DNA from: JANMEX01 sp049696015 | GTDB taxonomy: Bacteria; Pseudomonadota; Alphaproteobacteria; Rhizobiales; Rhizobiaceae | NCBI GenBank assembly: GCA_049696015.1 | Contig: JBAVTG010000054.1 | Span: 1-45,883 of the forward strand | Length of the DNA stretch: 45,883 nt | Reading direction: 5' to 3' | Shown here: in pieces, positions 7,708-15,732 of the stretch | Position numbering within the stretch: position 1 is the stretch's first letter | How the letters are laid out: the number at the start of each line of letters is the position of its first letter | Translations under genes and position numbers: made by a program | The notes under the pieces: generated by a model | What the model saw: only the letters and a program-made list of their open reading frames with translations | Databases searched by the model: none | What the model was told of the DNA's origin: nothing

Positions 7708-8817
7708 ATGATTGCCACCTCCGCCCCGCTGCGTCCTGTGCCCAACAAGGGCATTCTCGACATTGCCGCCTATGTGCCGGGCAAGGAGCATGTGCATGGC
7801 GTCGCCAAGGTCTACAAGCTGTCGTCCAACGAGACGCCTTTGGGGCCCGGCAAAGCGGCAGTGGACGCGTTTACTGAGGCTGCGGGCAAGCTTGAACTCT
7901 ATCCAGACGGCCAATCCACCGTTTTGCGGGAGGCCATTGCAGAGGTGCATGGCCTGAACCCGGCCAACATTATGTGCGGCAACGGGTCGGACGAACTGCT
8001 GGGGCTCCTGGCCCACACATACCTTGCGCCGGGCGATGAGGGCATTTTCACCGAGCACGGATTTCTGGTCTACAAAATCCAGATCATGGCGCAGGGCGCG
8101 ACGCCGGTCATTGCCAAGGAGACGGGCGAAACGGCGAACGTTGACGCGATCCTTGCCGCTGTGACGGCGCGTACCAAGATGATCTTTCTGGCCAACCCTA
8201 ACAATCCGACCGGCACCTATGTGCCAATGGACGAAGTGCGCCGCCTGCATGCAGGCCTTAGGCCGGACATTCTTCTGGTTCTGGATGCGGCCTATGCCGA
8301 ATATGTGCGGCGCAATGATTATGAGGCCGGGGTCGAACTGGTATCGGGCGCGCAAAACGTCGTGATGACGCGCACGTTCTCGAAAATTTACGGTCTTGCC
8401 GCAGCCCGCGTCGGCTGGATGTATGCGCCAGCCCACATCATTGACGCGGTTGAGCGTATCCGCAGCCCGTTCAACCTCAATTCTGCGGCGATTGCTGCGG
8501 GCGCGGCAGCGATGCGCGACCGGACCCATCTTGCCAAAGCGGCAGAATTCAACGAGCGGTGGCTTTCATGGCTCACCGACGAGATCGCCAGGCTTGGCCT
8601 TCGTATCACGCCGAGCGTCGGCAATTTTCTGTTGATCCATTTCCCGGACGATGCGGCAAAGTCCGCCGAGAATGCCGATGCGTTTTTGTCTTCGCGCGGA
8701 CTGATCCTGCGCCGCGTCACGTCCTACGGTTTTCCCAATGCGCTGCGCCTGTCCGTTGGCAGCGAAGAGGCAAATCATCTTGTCGTTTCAACCCTCAAAT
8801 CGTTTCTGGAGGGCTGA
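7708..8817 (+). CDS. hisC: Histidinol-phosphate aminotransferase
   Basis: A fold-type I PLP enzyme of 369 residues. It has the substrate motif KLSSNETPLGPG, GNGSDELL, NPNNPTGTYVP and the PLP lysine in TRTFSKIYGLAAARVGW (Lys226). It transaminates imidazole acetol phosphate to histidinol phosphate. Being paired with tyrC suggests it also handles aromatic 2-oxo acids, as HisC homologues often do. The start is the ATG at 7708 (a TTG two codons earlier is possible). The stop is followed by the tyrC GTG after a single base, so the pair is translationally linked. Confidence 0.94.
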   Translation: MIATSAPLRPVPNKGILDIAAYVPGKEHVHGVAKVYKLSSNETPLGPGKAAVDAFTEAAGKLELYPDGQSTVLREAIAEVHGLNPANIMCGNGSDELLGLLAHTYLAPGDEGIFTEHGFLVYKIQIMAQGATPVIAKETGETANVDAILAAVTARTKMIFLANPNNPTGTYVPMDEVRRLHAGLRPDILLVLDAAYAEYVRRNDYEAGVELVSGAQNVVMTRTFSKIYGLAAARVGWMYAPAHIIDAVERIRSPFNLNSAAIAAGAAAMRDRTHLAKAAEFNERWLSWLTDEIARLGLRITPSVGNFLLIHFPDDAAKSAENADAFLSSRGLILRRVTSYGFPNALRLSVGSEEANHLVVSTLKSFLEG

Positions 8818-8818
8818 G

Positions 8819-9742
8819 GTGGCCAGTGTCCTGTACAACCGCATCGCGCTCATCGGCATTGGCCTGATCGGCTCTTCGCTGGCGCGGGTTATCCGCCGCG
8901 AGGGCTTGGCCAAACACATTGTGATTTCCACACGCAGCGCTGCGACATTGCAGCGCGCTGAGGAACTTGGTCTTGGCGACAGTTATGCTGCCGATGCAAG
9001 CGAGGCCGTGAAAGATGCGGACCTTGTCATCGTCTCGGTCCCGGTCGGTTCGTCTGAAGATGTGGCAAAACAGATCGCGGCGCATTTGAAGCCAGGCGCG
9101 GTGGTCACCGATGTCGGCTCGACCAAACAGTCGGTCGTGACGCAGATGCAGCCGCATCTGCCGAAGAACGTGCATTTCATTCCCGGCCATCCGATTGCCG
9201 GCACCGAAAAATCCGGACCGGACGCAGGTTTTGCCGAATTGTTTGAGGGCCGCTGGTGCATCCTGACGCCGCCGGACGGGACAGATGAAACGGAAGTTTC
9301 AAAACTCAGCCGTTTCTGGGAGGCCTGCGGTTCCAAAGTTGACCGGATGGATGCGGAGCATCACGATCTGGTGCTGGCCATCGTCTCGCACCTGCCGCAT
9401 CTGATTGCTTACAACATTGTCGGCACGGCCGATGATCTGCAGACGGTGACTGAGTCTGAAGTGATCAAATATTCCGCCTCCGGCTTCCGTGATTTCACCC
9501 GCCTTGCCGCTTCCGACCCGACGATGTGGCGCGATGTATGCCTGCACAATAAGGATGCGATCCTTGAAATGCTGGCGCGCTTTTCGGAAGATCTTGCAGC
9601 CCTGCAGCGCTTGATCCGATGGGGCGACGGTGAGGGGCTGTTCAACCTGTTCACCCGCACCCGCGCCATCCGCAAATCGATCGTCGAAGCCGGCCAGGAC
9701 GTCGACGTGCCCGACTTTGGCCGTCAAACCGCCAAGCATTAA
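8819..9742 (+). CDS. tyrC: Prephenate/arogenate dehydrogenase
   Basis: 307 residues. The N-terminal NAD(P)-binding Rossmann motif GIGLIGSS is at 13-20. The family motifs DVGSTKQSVV and PGHPIAGTEKSGPDAG, and the helical dimerisation domain with AIVSHLPHLIAYNIV, follow. It catalyses oxidative decarboxylation in tyrosine synthesis (prephenate or arogenate). The chosen GTG at 8819 has a GGAGG ribosome site inside the end of hisC. The open frame before it belongs to hisC sequence in another frame. It converges on the DUF2125 gene with a 4-bp overlap. Confidence 0.93.
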   Translation: MASVLYNRIALIGIGLIGSSLARVIRREGLAKHIVISTRSAATLQRAEELGLGDSYAADASEAVKDADLVIVSVPVGSSEDVAKQIAAHLKPGAVVTDVGSTKQSVVTQMQPHLPKNVHFIPGHPIAGTEKSGPDAGFAELFEGRWCILTPPDGTDETEVSKLSRFWEACGSKVDRMDAEHHDLVLAIVSHLPHLIAYNIVGTADDLQTVTESEVIKYSASGFRDFTRLAASDPTMWRDVCLHNKDAILEMLARFSEDLAALQRLIRWGDGEGLFNLFTRTRAIRKSIVEAGQDVDVPDFGRQTAKH

Positions 9743-10770
9743 AGTGCCGGAATTTGCGCGATCGGGAAGAGGCCGATGGAAACTTTGCCCTTGCGAATGG
9801 TCAGGGTAAGACCTGCGTCCTTGTCTTTGCCTGCAGCCACAGCCGCGCCTGACAGGGCGGCGGCAATGGTCGATGCCGATTCCGGCATGGCCTTGCCAAG
9901 CGCTGCGCCAAGCTTTTCGGCATCCTTGAAGGCAAATGTGATCGTCGCATTGACGAGGCCTGTTGCATCAGTGCTGATCGGACCAGTTGCCCGCGCCTCG
10001 CCGCCATCCTTGAAGACGAGGATTGCGCTGCGAATTTCGCCTTGTGATCCACGCAATGCGGCGGGCAAGTCTTTGGGGCGGGGGCCAAGGATTTGCACCC
10101 CGTTCTTCAAGACGACATCATAGGAAAAGGAGAAGGCCGGGATGGTCCGTCCGGGGGTCACTGCCGGGTCGATAACCGTGCCGCCCGATTCTGCGGCGAA
10201 GGCTACATCCTTGCCTTCAACCCGCATGTGCGCGGCGGCGTATTCTGTTACGATGGCGCGGCTGACAGCGCCGGCTTCGCCGCGGATGGACACATCAATG
10301 TCCTTGCCTTCCAGCGAAACACGGTCGGGGAGTGGAGTGTTGGCGCGGGCGCTGGCGTGCAAAAGCGACCAGTTGATTTCCAATGGTTTCAATCCCGGCG
10401 CATCGATGCGTGCAGGGCCGTCAAGCTCGGCGACAAGTTGCCAGGGATTGTAGAATTGCGCTGCGGTGCGCAGCGCTGAGGCGGAAAGGCGCAGGCCTTG
10501 GGCTGCATCTTCAAAGTGAACGGAATCACAGAACAGGCCAAAGCGAAACGGATAGCCTTTGACTGCCCGATTTTCGCAGCTCGCAATCTGACCTCGGTCG
10601 GCGCCGTGGGTTAGAGCCTTGTCCACCTGCTTTTCGCCCAACTGTGCGAGGTAGAACCAGACACCGGTCCAGACCAGCATGGCAATAACAAAGACCGCGC
10701 CCAGCCATTTGATCCGCCGGCCAAAATTGGGCGCGCCAGCTTGCCTGCGTTCTTTGCCAGTTGACGCCAT
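9739..10770 (-). CDS. DUF2125 domain-containing membrane-anchored protein
   Basis: About 343 residues from the ATG at 10770 (MASTGKERRQAG), which has GAAGGGGAAG directly upstream. A single N-terminal transmembrane segment (WLGAVFVIAMLVWTGVWFYLA) anchors a large beta-rich periplasmic domain carrying C-x(9)-GYPFRFGLFC and repeated ADLDGPARIDAPG-like strands, the DUF2125 pattern. The function is unknown. The two cysteines around GYPFRFG may form a disulphide. The longer reading back to 10824 is less likely because the strong ribosome site lies within it. Confidence 0.82.
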   Translation of the reverse strand: MASTGKERRQAGAPNFGRRIKWLGAVFVIAMLVWTGVWFYLAQLGEKQVDKALTHGADRGQIASCENRAVKGYPFRFGLFCDSVHFEDAAQGLRLSASALRTAAQFYNPWQLVAELDGPARIDAPGLKPLEINWSLLHASARANTPLPDRVSLEGKDIDVSIRGEAGAVSRAIVTEYAAAHMRVEGKDVAFAAESGGTVIDPAVTPGRTIPAFSFSYDVVLKNGVQILGPRPKDLPAALRGSQGEIRSAILVFKDGGEARATGPISTDATGLVNATITFAFKDAEKLGAALGKAMPESASTIAAALSGAAVAAGKDKDAGLTLTIRKGKVSIGLFPIAQIPAL

Positions 10771-10837
10771 CACTTCCCCTTCGTATCGGCTCAAAATGCC
10801 GGACTGAGACTTCGTATCCGGCACAGCGGATTTATTG

Positions 10838-11368
10838 ATGGCCGATATGGGCGAATTTTGGGTGTTTGGCTACGGCTCGCTGATGTGGCGGCCGGGCTTT
10901 GAGCATGCCGAGCGCATTCGGGCGCATGTCGGCGGCTACCGCCGCGCGCTCTGCATCGTCTCGCGCGTCCATCGCGGCACACCGGAAAAGTCCGGCCTGG
11001 TGCTCGGGCTGGACCGTGGCGGCTCGTGCGTCGGGGTCGCCTTTCGCGTTGAGCCGCACTTGCGGGATGCCGTCACCGCCTATCTGCGCGAACGCGAGTT
11101 GGTCACCAACGCCTACTTCGAGCGGAACGTGACGGCGCGGCTTGCAGATGGGCGACTGGTCAGCGTTTTGACCTATGTGGTCGACCGCAAGCACCCGCAG
11201 TATTCAGGCGCCCTGTCACCGCAAGAGGCAGCGCTGCGCGTTGCGGGCCGGGCAGGGCAATCCGGTTCGAACGAGGACTATGTTTTCAACACCATCAAGC
11301 ATCTGCAGGAATTGGGCATCCGCGATCATTGGCTGGAAAGTGTTGGGGCGATCATCCGCGAACAGTGA
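10838..11368 (+). CDS. ChaC-like gamma-glutamylcyclotransferase
   Basis: 176 residues starting with the family motif FWVFGYGSLMWRPGF (about 8-22), the YGSL substrate-binding loop of gamma-glutamyl cyclotransferases. It is followed by the ChaC-type YRRALCIVSRVHRGTPEKSGLVLGL and the glutamate-rich YLRERELVTNAY segment. ChaC enzymes cleave glutathione to 5-oxoproline and Cys-Gly in the cytosol. The ATG at 10838 is preferred over an adjoining TTG. The gene is divergent from DUF2125, and its 3' end overlaps the convergent acyltransferase gene by 17 bp. Confidence 0.88.
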   Translation: MADMGEFWVFGYGSLMWRPGFEHAERIRAHVGGYRRALCIVSRVHRGTPEKSGLVLGLDRGGSCVGVAFRVEPHLRDAVTAYLRERELVTNAYFERNVTARLADGRLVSVLTYVVDRKHPQYSGALSPQEAALRVAGRAGQSGSNEDYVFNTIKHLQELGIRDHWLESVGAIIREQ

Positions 11369-12143
11369 CGCCCAATTCGCTCAGGCGGCGAATGGCGGAC
11401 GGTGGCAGCCTGGGCGGATTTGGAGCGGATGCGGCCTCAATCAGCAATTCGTCACAGGCGCTTTCGGTGACACGCTCGAGTTCCTTGAGGAAGGCTTCTG
11501 TGCCCATGCCCGGCAAAATGGCCGGCAAGACGCGGCATTTTATGACGCCGGGATAGCGCAGGAACTGGCGGCGCGGCCAGTAGAGCCCGGCCATATGAGC
11601 TATTGGCACCACCGGCAGCGCCAGCTCCTTGTAAAGGTGGGCGATGCCGAATTTATAGTTTGGCTCGTCGCCGGGCGCGCGGCGTGTGCCTTCGGGATAG
11701 ATCATGATCTGGCGCTTTTCGGCAATGGCAGGCTGGGCGCCCTTGATAATCGACTTCAGCGCGACGGAGCGGGAACCGCGGTGCACCGGGATCATTTTCA
11801 TCTTGCCGACATACCAGCCGAAAAGCGGTATCCACATCAGTTCGCGCTTGAGAATGTAAATCGGGTCCGGAACATGGGGAACAAATGCATAGGCATCCCA
11901 AAATGACTGGTGCTTGGGCGCGATGATACAGGCTTCATGGCGGATGTGCTCAAGCCCTTCAATTTCGTAGCGGCAGCCGACAATTTTCTCGAAGAGCCAA
12001 TGGTTGGACCGCGCCCAGAATTTGGGGACAAACCATGCCTTGCCGCGCGGCGCCAGAAAATAATAGGGCGTGAAAACGATCATCTGCACGATGAGGTTGA
12101 CGTAGAATGCCAGATTGAAAAGAAGCGATCTGAGAAAAATCAT
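11352..12143 (-). CDS. plsC: 1-acyl-sn-glycerol-3-phosphate acyltransferase (PlsC family)
   Basis: About 263 residues. The hydrophobic N-terminus (SLLFNLAFYVNLIVQMIVF) is followed by the acyltransferase motifs H-x4-D (KHQSFWD) and PEGTRR. It transfers an acyl group to lysophosphatidic acid at the inner membrane during phospholipid synthesis. A TTG eight codons upstream (12167) is an alternative start; the ATG at 12143 has a weak GGA. It lies downstream of the DUF218 gene, and its 3' end overlaps the convergent chaC-like gene. Confidence 0.9.
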   Translation of the reverse strand: MIFLRSLLFNLAFYVNLIVQMIVFTPYYFLAPRGKAWFVPKFWARSNHWLFEKIVGCRYEIEGLEHIRHEACIIAPKHQSFWDAYAFVPHVPDPIYILKRELMWIPLFGWYVGKMKMIPVHRGSRSVALKSIIKGAQPAIAEKRQIMIYPEGTRRAPGDEPNYKFGIAHLYKELALPVVPIAHMAGLYWPRRQFLRYPGVIKCRVLPAILPGMGTEAFLKELERVTESACDELLIEAASAPNPPRLPPSAIRRLSELGVTVRG

Positions 12144-12216
12144 GCGTGCCGTCCATTTCGTCGCCAAGACTGGTGAGCGATATACGAACTTGATGGCGGC
12201 GTGAACCCGCGTCGTG

Positions 12217-12891
12217 TCAGCCGCCGGTCATCGTTGCAAGCGAGGACGGAACCGGCAGAACGCGCCGTGAGACGGCGCCGATATACTTGATGTATTCAGC
12301 CAACAGCACACGCACCACTTCGGCGTTCATCATCCACTTGCCGTTTGAAAGGTCCGAGTTGACCACAGGATAGGGGGCTATTGTCAGCCGCGGGTCCAAC
12401 CTTTGCAATTCCAGAAGGCTGCGGGCCATATGGTAATTGTTCGTGACCAGAATGATTTCGCGGTAGTCATGTGATCGCAGCCAGCTGATGGTTTCTGCGG
12501 CATTGCCGACAGTGCTTTTGGCTTCATACCCAATGTCGACACAACAATCGAACAGGCTTTTATCATCAGCAAATGCCTTGCGGAGTGTTTGCTTGCTGGT
12601 GCCCTGGTTCACACCGCTGATCAAAAGCCGCTCACCCTTGTTGCGCCCCAGCAGATCCAGCGCTGCTTCAATCCGTGATTGCCCGCCGGTGAGGACGACA
12701 ATGGCATCAGCAGGATCAACGGCGCTGGGCTCGCCCATGCGGGAAACCCGCTCGGAGAACAAAGCAAATCCGATCAGGAAGGCAGCCAAGCTCAACAAGA
12801 CGGCCGGACCCAGCCAGCGCAACAGGGTCGACAGCATGGCGCCCATGCCGCCTGCCGGTCGCCGGTTTGTGTTTTGTTTGGAGGCCGTCAA
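12217..12891 (-). CDS. DUF218 (YdcF/ElyC-like) membrane protein
   Basis: 224 residues. One N-terminal helix (WLGPAVLLSLAAFLIGFALF) is followed by a DUF218 domain with DAIVVLTGGQSRIEAALDLL, RLLISGVNQGT, AKSTVGNAAETISWL and IILVTNNYHMARSLLEL. DUF218 proteins are linked to envelope biogenesis, but the enzymatic role is unknown. The start is uncertain: a TTG at 12891 gives the full length, and an ATG at 12846 (MGAMLSTLL) with CAGG upstream also fits. It lies between ftsX and plsC on the same strand, an envelope-related neighbourhood. Confidence 0.85.
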   Translation of the reverse strand: MTASKQNTNRRPAGGMGAMLSTLLRWLGPAVLLSLAAFLIGFALFSERVSRMGEPSAVDPADAIVVLTGGQSRIEAALDLLGRNKGERLLISGVNQGTSKQTLRKAFADDKSLFDCCVDIGYEAKSTVGNAAETISWLRSHDYREIILVTNNYHMARSLLELQRLDPRLTIAPYPVVNSDLSNGKWMMNAEVVRVLLAEYIKYIGAVSRRVLPVPSSLATMTGG

Positions 12892-13004
12892 ACGTCGATC
12901 CCGTTCGTCTTTTTGCCAACGTTAATCAAGGATTGCGGCAGTGAACAGGCGGACTTGTGCTTGATCCATAAGAATCTTGCGCGAACTCTTGAAGATCGGA
13001 GGTT

Positions 13005-13997
13005 TTATTCCGGATTTGACCGGTCGAGACCCTTGAGATGGCGCAGAACCGTCAGCCTGGTCGTTTCCGCGGTCAGGCCAGCCACGGTGATGACCACCGC
13101 AAATATCCCGATGTAACCGGCCCAGCCGATGGAAAAGCTGCCGAAAAGCGCGGTCGCCTGATCAGCCTCCGGCGTGGCGCGGTAGGAGGCTGACCACCAG
13201 CCAAGCAGCAGGAACAGCACCAATGCAGCAATACCGCCAGCGGCTGCGCCCTTGACGCCGGTCAGGAAGAAGCGGCGCCGGAACTCGCCGGCGATGAACC
13301 GGCCTTCTGCGCCGACAAAATGCAGCACTTCGATGATGTGTCCGTTGCCTGCCATGGCCCCGCGCGTGGCAAAGATAACTGCGAGCGCTGTGGCAGTCAG
13401 GACCAAAGCAAGCACGCCAAGGCCAATGACAACGGTGGACCTCGCCATCGCGACCAGCCGTTCGACCCAATTGCGATGATCTTCGAGCATGGCTTGCGGC
13501 ACGGCGGCGGCGACGGCGCTTTTCAGTGCGGTGAAATCGGGCGGCGACGTCGGGTCAATGGTGATGATCACCAGGCGTGGCACCGGCAGCGCATCAATGT
13601 CGAGGCCCGCGCCCAGCCATGGCTCCAAAAGCCGCGATGTGGCTTCCTTGTCGACAATACGGGCATCGCCAACGCCCGGAAAATTGACCGCTGTTTCCCG
13701 CGCCCGTTCCAATGCGGCTTCCATGTCCAATCCGTCGTCCGGCTTGATCTGGATAGTCGCCTCACGGGCGATCTGCAGCTGCCAGGAAGCGGCGGTATCG
13801 CGAACAACCGTGACAGCGCCCAGCGTCAGGCAGGCAAGAAACGTCATGATCGCGATGACAAACACCAGCGCCGTCGAGGTCACATTGCTTTCCGGCACAA
13901 TCGGGGCTCTGCGATCAGTCCGATGCAGCCAGACAAACACATCCGTTGGCTTCAAAGCACGGATAACAGTCAGAATTTTCTGCACATTTTCAATCAT
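13005..13997 (-). CDS. ftsX: Cell division permease FtsX
   Basis: About 330 residues with the FtsX layout: a cytoplasmic N-terminus, a first helix (ALVFVIAIMTFLACLTLGAV), a periplasmic domain with FPGVGDARIVDKEATSRLL, then three helices near the C-terminus. FtsX forms the ABC-like complex with FtsE that controls septal peptidoglycan hydrolysis. The ATG at 13997 (MIENVQKIL) lies inside the ftsE 3' end (8-bp overlap), so the two are translationally coupled; a longer frame to 14018 is less likely. Confidence 0.93.
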   Translation of the reverse strand: MIENVQKILTVIRALKPTDVFVWLHRTDRRAPIVPESNVTSTALVFVIAIMTFLACLTLGAVTVVRDTAASWQLQIAREATIQIKPDDGLDMEAALERARETAVNFPGVGDARIVDKEATSRLLEPWLGAGLDIDALPVPRLVIITIDPTSPPDFTALKSAVAAAVPQAMLEDHRNWVERLVAMARSTVVIGLGVLALVLTATALAVIFATRGAMAGNGHIIEVLHFVGAEGRFIAGEFRRRFFLTGVKGAAAGGIAALVLFLLLGWWSASYRATPEADQATALFGSFSIGWAGYIGIFAVVITVAGLTAETTRLTVLRHLKGLDRSNPE

Positions 13998-14649
13998 GGA
14001 TTTCCAACCGCCCGCCATGAAGGATCATCCGCCGCGCTTCGATTTGATCCATCAAGGTGAGATCATGCGTGGCGATTATGACCGACGTTCCTGACCGGTT
14101 CAGCTCCATGAACAGGCGAAGCAGCCTGCGTGCCAGCGGCGGGTCAACGTTTCCCGTAGGCTCGTCCGCCAGCAGCACTTCCGGCTGATCAATGAGGGCG
14201 CGCGCAATGGCCGCCCTTTGCTTTTCACCGCCAGAAAGGATCGGCGGCAAGACATGGATGCGGTCACCCAGCCCGACCCATTTGAGCAGTTCGATCACGT
14301 CCTTGCGGTAGGTGGATTCCTCCTTGCCGCGCACGCGCAAGGGCAGCGCGACATTTTCATATGTTGTCATGTGGTCGAGCAGGCGGAAATCCTGAAACAC
14401 AACGCCAATCCGGCGGCGCAAGAACGGCAGCTCGGTATTTGAAATCGTGGCGACATCTTTATCGAAAGCTGTAATGAGCCCGCGGGTCGGTTTCAGCGCC
14501 AGAAAAAGCAGGCGCAGCAGCGTTGTCTTGCCGGCCCCTGACGGGCCGGTCAAAAACTGGAATGATTTCGGGCGGATATGAAAGGAGACATCTTTCAGGA
14601 TTTCCGGGCCCATTCCGTATCGCAGACCGACATTTTCGAACCGGATCAC
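13990..14649 (-). CDS. ftsE: Cell division ATP-binding protein FtsE
   Basis: An ABC ATPase of 219 residues: Walker A GPSGAGKTT at 35-43, Q-loop VVFQDFRLL, signature LSGGEKQR near 139, Walker B VLLADEPTGNVD and the switch His in IIATHDLTL. It pairs with FtsX at the division septum. I choose the GTG at 14649, which gives the usual opening IRFENVGLRYG and has GGAGAG five bases upstream. The ATG at 14670 would add seven residues and has no ribosome site. Confidence 0.94.
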   Translation of the reverse strand: MIRFENVGLRYGMGPEILKDVSFHIRPKSFQFLTGPSGAGKTTLLRLLFLALKPTRGLITAFDKDVATISNTELPFLRRRIGVVFQDFRLLDHMTTYENVALPLRVRGKEESTYRKDVIELLKWVGLGDRIHVLPPILSGGEKQRAAIARALIDQPEVLLADEPTGNVDPPLARRLLRLFMELNRSGTSVIIATHDLTLMDQIEARRMILHGGRLEIHD

Positions 14650-14761
14650 CGGATGCTCTCTCCATTGCATTCAAGTCTAGTAGCCGAATCGCAGACAAAT
14701 TCGGCAAAATTTAACCAATCCCGTTTACCGGTCAGCAAGGTTTGAGAAAAGGGCCAGTCTG

Positions 14762-15043
14762 ATGGCAATGCCAGCGCTTTTGATGGATGCCGACAGCATT
14801 ATCGACGCGGAGTTTGAATCGGTAGTGCCGCAGCATTCTGCTGCCGGCGCTGTGAAACCCAAACTTGTTGTGCCGCAAGTGCAGATTACAGATGGCGAAG
14901 GCCTTTCGATCTTGCGCGGCGATAATCCGCAAGCCAATGGCGGCGACCTGCCGGAACAGCTGACGCCGGCCTTCCTGTTTTTTACGGCACTGGCCGCATT
15001 TGCGGTTTTCTGGGTTTGCGGCGGGCGCGTCCTCCTGTATTGA
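14762..15043 (+). CDS. Small C-terminally membrane-anchored protein
   Basis: 93 residues with AAGGG upstream of the ATG. The N-terminal two-thirds are acidic and proline-containing (DADSIIDAEFESVVPQ). The C-terminus is one hydrophobic helix (LTPAFLFFTALAAFAVFWVCGG), so the protein is probably tail-anchored with its bulk in the cytoplasm. Related rhizobial proteins at this site, as I recall, carry an N-terminal zinc ribbon; none is present here. Function unknown. It lies immediately before hpt and divergent from ftsE. Confidence 0.65.
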   Translation: MAMPALLMDADSIIDAEFESVVPQHSAAGAVKPKLVVPQVQITDGEGLSILRGDNPQANGGDLPEQLTPAFLFFTALAAFAVFWVCGGRVLLY

Positions 15044-15074
15044 CCGGCAAAGCGCAAATGCAGGTTGGTCCGTC

Positions 15075-15617
15075 ATGCAAATTGTCCGCGGCAAGAAAAT
15101 CGAAGTCCTCTTCAGCGCATCTGCCATTGCGCGGCGCAATCTGGAATTGGCCAAGGAAATTGGCGAACGCGATTACAATGACCTTTTGGTCATCTCGATC
15201 CTCAAGGGTTCGTTTGTCTTTGCTGCTGATCTCATTCGCGCCATGCACGACGCCGGGTTGGCGCCGGAAGTCGAATTCATCACCATTTCGAGCTATGGCG
15301 CGGGTACGGTATCGGGCGAAGTCAAGGTGCTGCGCGATATCGACAACGAGGTCGCCGGGCGCGATGTGCTTTTGATCGACGACATTCTCGAATCTGGCAA
15401 AACACTGAAATTCACCCGCGAACTGATGGAAGCGCGCGGCGCGAAGTCGGTATCGGTCGCGGTGCTTCTGGACAAGTCAGTGCGCAGACAGACAGACTTC
15501 AATGCGGATTTTGTCGGGTTCGAATGTCCTGATTATTTCGTCGTCGGCTACGGCATGGACGTGGCGCACGCTTTCCGCGAATTACCGTTCGTCGGGATTG
15601 TCATCGGAGACGCCTAG
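15075..15617 (+). CDS. hpt: Hypoxanthine phosphoribosyltransferase
   Basis: 180 residues, with the PRPP-binding motif VLLIDDILESGKT at 98-110, SILKGSFVF near 41-49 and YGMDVAHAFRELPFVG near the C-terminus, all standard for bacterial HPRT. It salvages hypoxanthine (and guanine) to the nucleotide with PRPP in the cytosol. The ATG at 15075 gives the usual MQIVRGKKIEVLF opening; the longer frame from 15000 overlaps the previous gene. It is followed by a strong bidirectional terminator. Confidence 0.95.
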   Translation: MQIVRGKKIEVLFSASAIARRNLELAKEIGERDYNDLLVISILKGSFVFAADLIRAMHDAGLAPEVEFITISSYGAGTVSGEVKVLRDIDNEVAGRDVLLIDDILESGKTLKFTRELMEARGAKSVSVAVLLDKSVRRQTDFNADFVGFECPDYFVVGYGMDVAHAFRELPFVGIVIGDA

Positions 15618-15618
15618 C

Positions 15619-15655
15619 GCAGCGGTCGTTCTGACGGAATCGGAACGACCGCTGC
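15619..15655. terminator. Bidirectional terminator between hpt and the TIGR02302 gene
   Basis: A perfect 13-bp stem, GCAGCGGTCGTTC (15619-15631) and GAACGACCGCTGC (15643-15655), with an 11-nt loop, two bases after the hpt stop. On the plus strand it is followed by a T-rich stretch (tcttggtctttgttttg). It lies between convergent genes and could serve both. Confidence 0.75.
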
Positions 15656-15732
15656 TCTTGGTCTTTGTTTTGCCGCATCGTTTCTGCGAAAAACCGCACA
15701 CACGTTTTCGCACGATGCTTTAAAGGCGAATG